Positions 26,210 to 39,180 of a DNA stretch of 64,000 bases are shown here, piece by piece. The translations under genes and the position numbers were made by a program. Every line of letters begins with the position of its first letter. Position 1 is the stretch's first letter. Under the pieces are notes generated by a model. That model did not search any database. It was given only the letters and a program-made list of their open reading frames with translations, and was not told the DNA's origin. Origin of the DNA: Alligator mississippiensis (Eukaryota > Chordata > Crocodylia > Alligatoridae); assembly GCF_030867095.1 (NCBI RefSeq), contig NC_081826.1, forward strand, positions 42,882,001 through 42,946,000, read 5' to 3'.

Positions 26210-28151
26210 GAAAGACTAAAGGAGCTAATATGTCCAAAGTTACTGAGACTGTTTCCATTTGAAGGTAGTTAAGTGCTTTCATTAAGAAAGAAGAGGTAAA
26301 AGTCTCCCAATACTTAGATGGTATAAATGTCAGGCATGAAGAAAAGCCTGTAGATGACAAGAAGTCTATGAGAAGCAGAAATGAAGCTAGATTTATAAAA
26401 GCTAAAGAAACAAACAATCCATCCCAGATAACTGCATCTTGCTTAGAAAAATCTCAAGGAAAATATAATAGCCCTATCCTTTTAGATACTGAACCCAACT
26501 ACTAGAAAAAATGCCCAGTAGGGAATACTGGCAATAAAACAGATGGATGACATAATAGGCCTCTTATATTTCTAATTTCTACAACTTTCAAAATGTTTCC
26601 TGCTTTAATAGAATTTGAATGCATCACTTCCTCCATTATGCAGGCTTGCAGAATAATGACTTGTCTTTATTATCCCACATTAGAGCCAAATCCATTACTG
26701 CTATGAATGTGTGCTATAAACAAACAGGTTAGACTACTGCTTCAGGGATTTGCAAAGCCAACACCTAGAACTCCTCCTTCTGTTACTCAGAATAATTATA
26801 TATTGTCTACAGGATAAAGTTGTACCAGTTTAAGTTAAAGGGATGTTTTAAACAAATGTAGCAATACTGGTGGAAAACACTTTGTGGACATAGAGGTTGA
26901 CTACTCAAAAACAGCTTTAAGTTGACTTTTTCAAAAAAACAATTTAACTTTCAGTTTGCACATTCAGACATGGTTGGCATTCTTTGTTGCCATTTCAGGC
27001 AGTACACCAAGTAGGGAGAACATACAGAAGTGTTTTTTTCCCCCCTTTCATCCAACCTGTTTCTATAATTTCTTTGTACCTTCAAAAAAGTTAGAAAAAG
27101 TACATGACTTCCAAAACAGTAATCAGGTTATGAAGTTTATCTGATATTTCTACTGCTATACCAACAAGGTTGTCTTTGGTGGCATCACTAAAGTCTGATT
27201 TATGTCAAATGTTGGCAATTGTCCTGGATTAGTACGGAACAATTTTCATAAGCCAAACCAGCAAATTTGCAAGACAGTAACCACATCATTTTCTACTGTC
27301 CCATCTTTTAGAAATATTATACATCTACTCAGCACTTTGTACATTTAAGTTAACATAGACATTCCAAACAAAGGTCCCCTTCCTCAAAGAAATATTTCAC
27401 TGTTGTTCCAATATTTTTAACTTACTACTTTCCCCTCTGTCCCCACTTAGAAAACATCATCGTTATCATCTCACCAGTTTTTATGCCAAAGAAGCTAGAT
27501 GTATCTCCCCTGTACTACATATATTTAAGGAGACATAGACTTAGCTAAAATAAGAATCTAGTAACATGCTTTGAGGAAGGAGAAAAAGGAGGAATCAGAA
27601 TTACTAGGAAACATATTACTGTACTATTCTGTGCCAGTATATGTTCTGTACTAGGTAAAATTCCTTTCTGCAAAAGCAGTAGTATGCAGTTTTCTTTTGC
27701 TTTTTGGCAATTTCAAGCTGTTCCGTAATATCTTCCAAGAGCTAAAGAGCCCATGTACCAAGCTTCACTGCTCTCTTCCACTATAAATACTGTATGCAAT
27801 TTATATACCTTGCAGCCAGGAGCAAGGGAAGCCAGACTCCTGCCACCAGCAACACAATACAACAGATCTACCAAAAGGCTTGATAAAGATGTGGTTAGGT
27901 CCCTTGTCAATTACACCAACTCCATCAATAAAGAACAAATCCAAGCACGCTCAAGAGATCTGGGTGTTTGGGGTTTTTAAAATTAAGTAGTGTTAATCTT
28001 TTTACACACTGCCAGGACCCAACATAACCTGCCTTTATCAAAATATTCTATTGTATTTTACCATTATACACTCATGTGGCTCCCAATGAAGTCACTGGGC
28101 AGTGCATTTGTACTAAATGGCAGAATCTGTTTCCAGATGTTCCAAACAACA
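26210..28151. other. Intronic DNA, no feature recognised
   Basis: AT-rich unique sequence; no gene, RNA or repeat identified. Confidence 0.45.
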
Positions 28152-28159
28152 GTTTGGAC

Positions 28160-28991
28160 CAAGGATCACTAACCTATGGCCCATGGGCCAGATTTGGTCA
28201 CCAATTGTAACTGGCCAGTGAAGCTTAAGTGTCAGCAGTGGGGAAGTAGCAGCAGGAGACTGTGCGGGCCGGGAACGATCTGAGGCCCTTTTTTCGCGTG
28301 GCGGGCTGTGGCCAGCAGCCCGGACACGCCGGGTTGGGGAAGGCAGGCGGCACGCTAGAATTAGGCACAGACGCTTAATGGTTGATTTAAGATTGTTTAC
28401 TTACACCATAGATGGTCACGGTGCAGGCTGGAAAACTTCCAGGAAAACTTCGCTTAAGTCCCAGTTTAAGGACTCGGACAGAGCTCTGGATTCACTCACA
28501 CGAAGTTTGCTAGGCTCCGTGGAACTCGCGCGCAGGGAAGGGTACGTCGAGGGATTAGGCGGCGACGGGGAGAGGCGAGAGGCTGATCAGACCCCTGTAG
28601 CCTTCTTGATATACACGCTGGGTCCAATAGGCTCCGCAGCGCTTAGAGATCTTCACGAGACATGAAGTCTCCTCCTCCTGATGGTTGTGGAGTCCTCCAA
28701 CTTGGGCGGAAACCGCTCAAGCCTCTTATACGGCTAGCAAGCCAATCGCTAGCCGCCACGTAGGAATAATTTAGAAACAGCCAATAGTGGGGCACAAATT
28801 TGAATACAAATGGCGGGAACTCCTTGCAACGTGCATCTCTCTTTTTGCAACCGAGAAATGCACCCTGCAAAGAAAGCTACGAGTGGCGGGAAATGACAAA
28901 AAAAATCACACCCTTGGGTTGTGACAGAGACCACCTTTGGACCTGGCTCCATTAATTCAGCCCACTGCTCCTAAAAGGTTGTCAACCCCTG
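28160..28991. mobile_element. hAT MITE split by a solo LTR
   Basis: Left end CAAGGATCACTAACCTATGG, right end AAAAGGTTGTCAACCCCTG: inverted ends of the common hAT type CAGGGGTYRRCAACCTATGGCC. Flanks GTTTGGAC and GTTTAGTG match 5 of 8, so the insertion is old. Without the LTR the element is only about 160 bases. Confidence 0.7.
28261..28926 (-). mobile_element. Solo LTR of an endogenous retrovirus, copy 2
   Basis: A 666-base sequence with TG...CA ends and a perfect 5-bp duplication GAGAC (28256-28260 and 28927-28931). It aligns end to end with the LTR at 15297. TATAAG on the minus strand lies at 28725-28730, below inverted CCAAT boxes, so it too faces left. No internal viral genes remain, so it is a fossil. 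It interrupts an older hAT MITE. Confidence 0.85.
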
Positions 28992-28999
28992 GTTTAGTG

Positions 29000-31900
29000 G
29001 ATGTTACTTCGAAAAGCAGGAGTGGTTTGGCTAATCATTGTAGTAATAATGACATAAGTATTCTCCAAACACAATGTTTCAAGTGTTGCTGTTTGCTTGT
29101 TTTTCTAGCTAAAGGAAAAAGTGATGTCACCCTGGGCTTTAACAGACTTAATGACCTTTTGGGACAAGTCATCTGACCTTTACTTTTTCTATTGGCTATC
29201 CACTGAATCCAATCTAACAATTCTTGAATATCAGTAGACACAACCTCTTCCTGCCTTATTTGCCCATTTTTAGATAGGGCACTGAATACAGGAATGCATT
29301 ATCAGGTATGCTTCACTCAGCCAGTCTGAGTATCTTTACTGTCTTCAGAGCTTCCCTTCAGGACAATGTGATGAACTTCTGTATAATGATAAAACAGGAT
29401 TCTTTAGCCTTAAGAAAGCATTTCAGAAGTCCAAACTAAGCATGTAGTAAAGAGGACGCTTTCAACCAGTCTATATGCATGTATGCACTTAATATACTGT
29501 CTTAAGACTGTAGCCTAGCAAGATCCAACTTCCTCAGACAGCTCCACAGATGTCAACATTTCAGTCTCATTTCCTTGAGAAGGCATCATCTTGAGCGTTC
29601 CTTTTTTAAACCTACCACAGTTCTTCTAAATTTTGCAACTTTTTCCTACATTGGCACATCCTCCTAAAAGACCCTCTAGCATTTGTGGAAAAGGTACTTA
29701 TCTTAATCCATTCTTTTTTCCTTCTTGCTTGCATTTATTACAGCCCTCTATTAAAGCTAAACCAATCCAAATAATAAACAAGCCAACAGGATCACACAGT
29801 ACTCATAAGTTACAAAGTAAAACAATTTCTACCTCCTCCCTTGGAAGCTATTCCACTGCTCAATTGATCTTACAAAACAAAAAAAGCAACAGTTACTAAG
29901 TCTCTCTAATGCCTTATAGTTACTGTTACTCAGTGAAGTCTGAGCTGCAATTTTGTTTTAGAGGTATGAGATTCATATTTTTTTTTATGATAAAGAATCT
30001 AAAAGTTTCTGAGCAAAAAACAGAAAAAGCAAGAGCTAACCCAATAAGTGGACTAAAAGCTATGGAATAATGCAAGTTTATTTTAAGGCACATAAGTACA
30101 ACAGATAACATACCATTCAACCAAAAAGTGGGACAACAAATCCAACCTGGGTGGCATTTTACAAAATTAACATTGTTTTCACTGAAGTTTATGGTTATGA
30201 CATGGCCCAATGCAGTGCTCCTTAACAATACATGAGCTAGCTAAGGTACCATGTATATCTGCATTAGCACAGTGCTCCTGTCAGGCTAACTAGCCTTGCC
30301 AAAAGAACAGGAGGAAGCGTCAGTTCAGGCCTGTGTCTTAATACCAGTCGCACTGCTTCTAGTACCCCAACTCATTCAGGTGTCTCTGTATAGCACTGCA
30401 CTGGACCATATAAAGACATGACCCAAGAAACTTAAGCAAGACACTAGCTCCCTGCAATGGTCAGTACTTAACACTATGTTTTCAGGAGGAAGAATGCCAG
30501 TTTAATCTACTTGTAATAGAAAGTCTAGCTGCTGAGTTTTAAATCAGCTGTAAACTACAGATATATTCCGATGCAAATCTAAACTGGGAGATACAATAAT
30601 CAAGCATGAACCAGACCGCCAAATCAGCTTTAGAAGGAAGAGAACGTACTCTGGCAATGCTTTTGAGATGATAAAGGAAACACACACAGATTCCTAACCT
30701 CCAGCATCGTCAACCTATAATCAGATGTTTCCCTTCTACATGTAGTTTGAAAGACATGTTAATGCTACTAAAGAAAAGCCCAGATTAAGAATTATTTAGG
30801 CGCCAGGAAAATAATTTGATTTGTTAGTGCCACCACCATTAACTGAAGAGGCCCTATCCTTTTAACTGGGTGGCTAAGGATCTTCCCTACCTCCCCACTC
30901 AATGCCATACATCACAGTGAATCAAGAAACAATGAAACATATTTAATCGATTCTTGTTCCTTGTGAAGCCACAGACATTGTAAAAGAAATTTGGGAGGCC
31001 TAATTTCTCGAAAAAGAAAGCCTACTCCTGTTATACAGAGGACAAAACTTAGCTGACACTTTGAAGATGCAGATATCTAAAGTGTTATTGTCTTTTGCCA
31101 TTCTCAGTCAGCAAGCATAAAGCAAAGAAGGAAAAACATCTTGAACTGGCCCACCTGTTTTGGAGGTGATAGAGGAAACAAGTAAAATAGCAATATGGAA
31201 ACCAGAATACACTAGAGGATCACTAGATTAGAAGTTATAATAACAGGAAAGTATGCACGCACTCCAGAAAAGATTTAAGTCTACCCAAACAAGGTTCAAT
31301 AACCTCCCAGATTTTCAGATCAAGATTTGGGAAAAATGAACTAAACGCGACAGATAAGAAAACATCCCACCAACACTACTGAAGGAAATCCAATCTCCTC
31401 CAATCAGCTATGATACGTGTCAAGGTGCTGTCTCTGGACTTCTCTTAAGGGCTCATTTTATCTACCAAACCGTTGCACTTGAAGTTGGCCTTTGCATCCC
31501 TTGGCCCTATTCAGCACCCCGAACGGAGCTGCTGAGAGAGCGCTCTTCCCTCTACTCCTTCCATAAAACCTCCTGACAACTGAGGGCTGGGATAGCTAAG
31601 GCAGCAATTCCCCGTATTCTATTTCCCCCTCATTATCCATGTATTACAGTGTTCCCAGCTCAAACACCTCCTGGATCTGGCTCTGTGGATGCTCAGAACT
31701 TTCTCTAGTATCAAAACAGTTTGACAGGACTCTGAATAACACCACCTGTGAACCTTCAATGCAATTCAAAACCCTGCCATGCCTTAGAAAAGCTCTAAGT
31801 ACTTATGAAGGTCTGAAGATCAAGACAACCAGCACTCATCTCTCAAAAAGAGTTACTTAGGCACCGGTTCTATGCCTTGAGATTGTGCTGATAAACTCAA

Positions 31901-33000
31901 AACTAGAGGCAAGTGTTTGAATTCTGATCAGGCTCAAGGAGCTTAAAGAAAACAAAACACAGAAGTCCCAGACACAGCAGCTTGGTGAATTTCCAGAAGG
32001 TGGTGCTCAACTATGTCTGTAGTAACCATAAAAAAAAAAAAAAAATCATCCTTTGCAAGTCAACATTTTTTCTTGAATATTTAGTTGTTTAAAGACCTCT
32101 CCAAACAAATATTCTTTTCCAGGTGGTAAGCAATGATTTATTCCTTCCTCCAATGTCTGTCAAGCAGCATGCAGACAGCATGTCCTTCTTGTTTGAGAAG
32201 GATGATGCAAAAGACCTATATCTACAGTTCCCACAAAATATACTTCTAATCTAAATGAACCATCACCAGTGGCAATGAGACTCATGCTCCTAAGGAATAA
32301 AACAGTCTTGGAAAAGTTTGCAAGACTAAGGTTTCATCTTACAAATACTTGTGCTAGTGAATAATGAATACATGGAAGTATTCCCATACATATTGATGGG
32401 AGTTGGACAAAGCCCATGAAAGTCAATGGAAAGAATTCCACTGATTTCAAAGCAAGCTGAATCATGTCCTAGGTGATGCTACAGTCTAAGGCTAAGAAAT
32501 TGGAATCCAGAGTCACAACACATTTAGGACTTCACAGAAAATAACCTGATGTTTTGCAGTAGTTTGAGGAACCACAGAAGCACACTCCAATATGTATCAT
32601 ATACCATATATACTTGAATAGAAAACAACACTGATTATAAGGCAACCCCAAGTAATTAGATTCTATATATGGAAAATTTCCAAGTACAGAATCTAATTGT
32701 TGGAGATTTGTCTTGAATGCGTCGCCACTTCCCACTGCTACAGCACAGAAAATAAATCTGGGGAGTCAGGTACCCCTTTACTCTTTGCTTCCCCCAACTT
32801 TTTCCCCTGGCAGCCCCTTCCCCCTTTGTTTACCATCAGACCCTGGTCTCCCTGAGCATAAGGAAGAGAGGAGCAAATTTGAAAACAATTACCTTAAAAT
32901 TAAGCAAGTCTGCAGCAATTGGCAAATAGTACTCATGCATTTAGTTTATCCAGGATCGATGCATGCTATCTTTTTTAATAACTGCTGTAAGTTGTAGCAC
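29000..33000. other. Intronic DNA, no feature recognised
   Basis: About 4 kb of AT-rich unique sequence without recognised repeats or coding exons; one A-run of about 17 bases near 32030. Confidence 0.45.
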
Positions 33001-33300
33001 GAGTACTCCATAAGCACACTTTTGAACAGCACTTTGGCACCTAATTATATGTAGCACAAACTTTTTTAATTTCAAGGGCCAAATCATTTCCTGATTCAAC
33101 TGGGCAAAGCCCAATAGTCTAGTTCCAAAATTCAACTAAGCAGAGCTCAATTGCCAAGTCTGTGTGGTTCTACCATGGGGCAAGTATCATCAATCCAAGA
33201 CCCATCGGTCTGGACTTTCAGACACTCTCCAAATCCAGACAGGCATCCTACATGCAAAGCCCCAGGCCTGGAGGCCTTGGGGTTCAGATGTCCCCAGTCT

Positions 33301-33331
33301 CTTGATCTTAGCCAAAGGGCCAAGAAGCAAT
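33301..33331 (-). mobile_element. U2 snRNA 5'-end-like sequence (possible SINEU head)
   Basis: The minus strand reads ATTGCTTCTTGGCCCTTTGG then CTAAGATCAAG, matching 28 of 31 bases of the U2 snRNA 5' end (stem-loop I). Similarity stops abruptly at the AAG, so this is not a U2 gene: the branch-point and Sm regions are missing. Either a truncated U2 retropseudogene or the head of a SINE with a snRNA-derived head, a class described from crocodilians (SINEU). The body would run left from 33300, but I cannot define its end. Confidence 0.6.
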
Positions 33332-33975
33332 GATATTAATCCAAAGCCAAAGGCTCATTATTTACCACACTGTTCACTGAGTTGGGCCTGATCAAAGTCA
33401 ACAGCATTTCAAGCCATGGTGACCCCACAGCTCAGCACTGCTCAGTATGCATGTATAATCCAAATACAACTCCACCCTCCCACCCACACACAAAGGATCC
33501 ACGTGCTAATAAGCCCTCACTCATACCTGAAACTGGGTGTTCTCATCATAAATCCTGGGTTGCTCCAAAAATGTATATGCAAATGAGATGCAGGGCAACC
33601 TGGGTGGGCTTCACCTCAAGGAGGGAGAGGCCACACTAATCATGTGCGCCAGGCTGACAGAGGGACTCTGGGTATACAATGTCACAGCTTACCATGACTT
33701 GAAAAAGAGTTGGCACTGAGGGGGACTGCACTTAATGGGCACTACTATGTCTATTTTCAGATAGGCTGTACTAATCTATCCTTATGATAAGTTCCCATTA
33801 GCATCCTGGCTTTTTTGGCTAAGAATAAATATGGCATTTCTGGCACAAAGGAGAGAGTATTAGGGCTTGCTCTGGCCTCTGTGAGTGCTAGCCTGATACT
33901 GCAGTACCTCCAGACCTGGTGCTGGTTCTCTCCTGGGGGAGCAGCTACTCATTTTTCTGGTTTTCTGTTAAGGGC

Positions 33976-33976
<1 letters not shown>

Positions 33977-34034
<58 letters not shown>
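33977..34034. repeat. (CA)29 microsatellite
   Basis: 58 bases of uninterrupted AC dinucleotides. The threonine-histidine open frames across it are not genes. Confidence 0.97.
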
Positions 34035-34037
<3 letters not shown>

Positions 34038-34117
34038 CCCAGCAGCATATTTGCCCAATGTAGGCAATGCTTTTCATAGTCATACTCAGTACTGGTTCCA
34101 TTTAAATCAACTTTATA

Positions 34118-34336
34118 CAGGCAACCTCCTGTTCACTTAGCGCTATTTCACTATAACGCTCATTTAAAATTGATACCCGATTTCACTTAGCAAGTTTTGT
34201 TATAAAGCTCTCGGTTGCCATCTTGGGTCCTTAAAAAACAATTGTGGTCACTATCTTGGGTCATCAAATACTTTCAGTTTCACTTAATGCTCATTTTTTC
34301 AGGAACCAATTAAGAGCGCTAAGTGGGGGTTGCCTG
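34118..34336. mobile_element. Tigger-like (Tc1/mariner) MITE, copy 2
   Basis: Ends TA-CAGGCAACCTCCTGTTCAC and AGTGGGGGTTGCCTG-TA with TA on both sides. Outer ~90 and ~60 bases match the copy at 21567 (CATTTAAAATT, TTTCACTTAG, GGAACCAATTAAGAG), while the centre does not. 219 bases, non-coding. Confidence 0.75.
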
Positions 34337-34405
34337 TACTTGGTTTCCACTGCTGAGCACATGCAGCTTTTGGCAGAAGTTTAATGATACACAATGTATC
34401 TAGTG

Positions 34406-34592
34406 CAGGGGTTCCCAATGTTTATGCACCCAAGGGCACATTCGAATTTAAAAGAAAAAGCAGCAAGCGCTGCTTTTAATATATGAATATTAAAGTATTT
34501 AAATCAATCCAATCAATCCCACGCCAGCACCTGAATAAACCGGGGGGGGGGGGGGGGCATGGTGCCCATACGCACTGCACTGGAAACTGCTG
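34406..34592. mobile_element. hAT MITE (CAGGGGTTCCCAA type)
   Basis: Left end CAGGGGTTCCCAATGTTTAT and right end CACTGGAAACTGCTG, flanked by ATCTAGTG (34398-34405) and ATCTCATG (34593-34600), 6 of 8 matching. It contains a 16-G run at 34542-34557. Confidence 0.62.
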
Positions 34593-34649
34593 ATCTCATG
34601 CAATTTCTTTCTATGCAATAAGACAAGTGGCTTGTTTCCCCATGCTAAA

Positions 34650-34683
34650 GGGGGGGGGGGGGGGGGGGAGACACGGACACGGA

Positions 34684-34724
<41 letters not shown>

Positions 34725-34733
34725 CCCCCCCCC
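34650..34733. repeat. Compound microsatellite G19-(AC)n-C12
   Basis: A 19-G run, a short ACGGAC-type link, about 17 CA units and then a 12-C run. The G and C runs are complementary, so the tract can fold into a hairpin. Confidence 0.92.
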
Positions 34734-34739
34734 TCATCT

Positions 34740-36550
34740 TGTATTCAGGTATATATGGTAATAAAAATCTCCATCTAGATGCAACATTTTTACAAATGAT
34801 AAATACTTACCCAAAAGGTTTGGCAATAATCAGATGCAAGTTGTGTACCAGTTTATATTATGTAACTACTTACAGCATTAAGACAACTCGCATACATTTC
34901 TACTGATTACCCATTAGAACAAATGTAGAATAAATATTTTACTTGGGAGTAGATTTTACCATGCTTCAGGTAAGAAACTGGCTGAATGACTTGGAGTTGC
35001 ACCAAAAGTCTTTAAATCCGTGAGAGAGAGGTTAAATCTCAGATAAATTAAATATCACTTTAACAATATGCTTAAAGCAAAACCAACATCTACAGTCTGC
35101 CTGTACAGCAATATATGCAACTGTGGTCCCCTTTGGTATAGATGTTTACTACATGAACTCTTTTTGAACAACTTTGGTACCTAAAAGCTGAAATCATTCT
35201 AGATGACAATTATTTGGCATCTGAAAACTGGCAAATTTACCACCATTTTAGTTAAGGATACAAACAAGCCACTTGAGATGGTAATGAGAACATGTTCTGC
35301 CTTAAGAGCCACATCTACAGTAGGGCTCCCACCAGCCCTACCAATGCAACTGAACCAGTGGAAGGGGGAGAGGGGGAGGGAGCAACTTTTCAAGGGTAAA
35401 ATGAAAGCTTTAACAGTGGCTCCCAACTTGGCATTTATAGCTAGCAATCTGACCAGTATCATACTACACACTTGGATTTTGCACTTGGACCGTGTTCATA
35501 AAGACCACCAAACTCTTCAAGTACACTGAAATGGCTGAAGTCCAAGCACCATAACCACAAACCACAAAGCCCCTAATTATGAGGACTTCCAACAATATTT
35601 TAAACACAGTCCCGACTGCTACACTATTCTCTCTCTCTCTCTGGCTCAAAATCATCAGGTATAGCAAAGTGCCTATCAAATTACTTCTGGGCCTTCCAGT
35701 CCTTTCATCACACACCCAGAATTACTACAGCCATCTACAACACCTTAAGAAGCAGCTCTAACAATGATGCTGTCAACAGATCCTGCCTGGGCCCTTAATA
35801 AAGAATTTGGTAATCATTACTTAACTCCTGGAAAGGCAACCCATGATTTGAGAGAGCCAGATCAAGGACAAAAAAATAAAATAAATATCAATTCTAAACT
35901 GTTCCAAAGACCTTGCAATCATTACTAGCACCCTCATGCACATCCCTCCATCCCTGCTATTGTTTGTCACATTCATATGCTGTGTTTTAAAGAGAATGAA
36001 GCAGGAACTTGATTTTCTCTACTTTTACAGTGTTCAAAGTCCTATTCCTAGATGTGGCTTTTGAATACTACATAGCACTAAAGAGTGACATCCCACAGCC
36101 ACACAGTGGGGTCTGTCCTGCTTCTATGACTGACATGCTGAGAAGCTTGGGAAAAAAGTGGAAGTTTAGGGTCTCATATTACAACATCAAGAAATCAGGA
36201 GAGTTAGAGGCATGTTTTAACCTTTTTTATGCAATTAACTGTAAAAGAGGTTTCACAGTCCTTCCTCTGTTATAGAAGGTTCCTTTATAAAACTTTTCAA
36301 GATGGTGAGTTAAAGTAGTTTCAACCCTTTAACATGTGCATGCAATTTACATTAATGGCAGTAGTACATACACATCAAGAAGGATGATGTAGAAGATCTA
36401 CCCTTACTGAAGAACATAAGAGATGCCATACAAATTTTGACCAACTATATTTAGTCATAAGACAATCTAAGACCACAAAAAAGCAAAAATTTAAGGGACC
36501 TATCATAAAAAGTTAGACTAAATGATTTGGCAGCTCTTTCCACCCTTACA
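34740..36550. other. Intronic DNA, no feature recognised
   Basis: Unique sequence with no recognised repeat; open frames up to 108 codons on both strands have no visible domain. Confidence 0.45.
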
Positions 36551-36558
36551 TCCTACAA

Positions 36559-36744
36559 CAGGGGTGGGCAAAATGTGGCCTGGGGGCTGGATGCAGCCTG
36601 CCAGGCTATTCTATCCACATGCAGGGCCCTGAAAATATTAATTTTCTAAATTTTTATGGGCCCCTGGCTGCCTATCATGCGGCCCTCCATGGCTTGCCAA
36701 AACTCAGTAAGCAGCCCTCCGCCCAAAATAATTGCCCACCCCTG
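36559..36744. mobile_element. hAT MITE (CAGGGGTGGGCAAAATG type), copy 1
   Basis: Inverted ends CAGGGGTGGGCAAAATG and ATAATTGCCCACCCCTG, with a perfect 8-bp duplication TCCTACAA (36551-36558 and 36745-36752). 186 bases. Close relative at 55474. Confidence 0.88.
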
Positions 36745-36752
36745 TCCTACAA

Positions 36753-39119
36753 GAACACTTATCCAAATTAATACAAAACTTTAAGAAACTACAAGTCAGT
36801 ATTCCAGTAAATTCTCTCTTTTCTCCTAGGGTTACTATATTTTAGGGAAAAAAAAGTTCCAGTATTTAAAGTCCACTAATTTCACTGTTTAATTCATTTA
36901 TACAAAATGCATAAAGTACTTTGAACTGCATATATGATAAATAAACCTACCTGGCTTATTATTTAGAACAAAGAAAATAGTAATTGAAGCAAGTGACTAA
37001 CAATCCTATAAAATGAAATATTTGAACTTCAAAAATAATTTTTAAAATTCTTAAGTTACTATCAAGTTTTGTTTTTACCTACAGTAGTATGTATGCAAAG
37101 ACACACCATAAGATCCAAGGTATTTATATTGTAGCAACTTTATGAACTCTGACCTAACTGTAAAAAAAATTAAGAGCCAAAATAAGTACGCAGCAGTATA
37201 ATTCATGACTGTCTGTAAACTGTAAAGCAAGTCTTATTCACACAAGCAGCCCCAATTCCTTTAGCAGAACTTCTCAAATTAGCAATCTGCAGGACTCAAC
37301 TTGCTACAGCAGCTGTCATCACTTGTTTTACCACACTGAAGAGTATTTTAATGCTTTTATAAACATGATCTTCCATACATGTCTACAGATAAGTTTCTCT
37401 ATCCACTTCACTCCCACCACTACAAAAATAAGTGCTGAACTAAATCCCTTGGAACAAAAGCAACTTTATATTTGATTAGGGAAGGACAAGCTTTTTAAAA
37501 CTTATGATTACATTTTAAAAACATATTTTGCATAATTTACCTTTTCAAACAAAAATATATATTACATTTTAAAAATTAAGTTAAACCATTAAATTTACCA
37601 GCACACACAAATGCCATATTTGGAAGTGACAACTGGTATTACAAATCATGTGAACTAAAATAAAACTTGAATATTAAATATACTGAAGTCTATTAAAAAC
37701 TAGCTAGCCCATTGCTGTAGAACAAAACTTATTTAGAGTACTGCTCAGTTTTTATTTTTGGTTTCTCTTCTTTCGCACAAGCAAGACATCTTTCAGAGAA
37801 TATTTTAGATGTAAGCAAACATGTCTGGCTGAAGCCAACCCTGAAGTTTCTTTACTTGTCTTCATTAATACATACTAGCAGCCCATTAGTTTAACTAACT
37901 CAGCATTACCCTAATACTGAGAGCCCAGTTAATGTATTTGACCAAGTGTCAGAATTACAACTACACAGCATTTCAAATATTTTAGTCAACAGGCATATTT
38001 TCTTCAACATACTCGAATCATCTCTGTTATTATCTACATGCTCTACTTCAACTTCGAGTATCTAGCCTTCACAGCTGTGAAGATAATTGTGACCAGAGTG
38101 CACAAAAGAGCCCGTTTTGCATGCTCTACCATAAGCACAGCCCGAAACAATTTTATGTCTTCAGTGAAGGCACCCAAACTGCTGTCCAGACAAGACTGAT
38201 ACAAAACAATCAAGTCCTATGCATTTTTCACCTCCATTAAAGGCCTACCAAAACATCTGAATATAACCATTAAAGTGATTATCAACAGAATTAGTTAATA
38301 CACAGCTGGGAATCTGGAAGCTGGAGCAGGTTGAAAAATGCAGAAGAAAGTAGCAAGCCCTGAATTTATGTCCCAGTCCGCAGCCTATAATTTAAAAAAC
38401 AAAATTAATCCCTCTTCACAAAATGTGTTTCCCCTCTAATTTCAGACTGTTAGGTACATCTTTACAAAAAAAGATACTCATCTATTTAACTCTGAATGAC
38501 ATGAAGGAAGCAGCAGCAGCAGCTTCCACTCCTGCCTCAAGCCTCTACACATCAGTATTACATTTATAATTCAAGCAACTCCATCCATCTACTTTCATAT
38601 ACAGCAGCAACCTCCTCAAAGCTTCCAAAGCCCCGAGATATATTTTGTATGCAAGAGCCAGGAATCTGGGGCCAACAAAGATGATAGGGTTTCAGAGTCA
38701 CCATGTCCTAGGCTGCTGGACTTTCTCTGAATGATATTTACAGCCAATATCTGTACTGCTTGAAACACCTCAGACACCTGGAAAATGAGTTGAGCTGGAG
38801 TGTAAAGTGAGCTATTACAGTGGAAACAAGACTCTCACTTTGCACTAATCTCCTTAACAGCTCCTTGCTTATTAAAATGTAATATTTAGATTAAACAGTT
38901 TTAAAATGAAAGGCTTAATTCAGAGCTAGATGCCAGTCGCTGGTACTACTGACACAGGCAAGCACTACAGAGCTCATACAGCGAAGCCAGGCAGCAACGC
39001 AATCCTCACCGTCTACTGTAGGAAGAAAGCCCCCAGATTCCTAAAAATAACTCTGTTAACGCCCCACAAACTTCTCCAAGTGACCTGAAAGTTTAGCTAC
39101 CGCTGGATTTCTCTCTCAC
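36753..39119. other. Intronic AT-rich DNA upstream to CpG island
   Basis: No repeats or exons recognised. Being the promoter-proximal end of the intron it could hold regulatory elements, but nothing specific is visible. Confidence 0.4.
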
Positions 39120-39151
39120 TCGGAAGCCAGGAGGAAGCGGCGAGCCGAGCT

Positions 39152-39180
39152 GTGCCGTGCCGTGCCGTGCCGTGCCATGC
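39152..39180. repeat. Short (CGTGC)n tandem repeat at CpG-island edge
   Basis: Five near-perfect copies of a CGTGC pentamer (last copy CATGC). Short enough to be a simple replication-slippage tract. Confidence 0.8.

Noticed and set aside
33301-33331. Functional U2 snRNA gene
   Set aside because: Only the first 31 bases match; branch-point recognition region, Sm site and snRNA promoter elements are absent.
33815-34140. Open frames rich in Thr-His across the CA repeat
   Set aside because: Translation of a (CA)n microsatellite, present in more than one frame.
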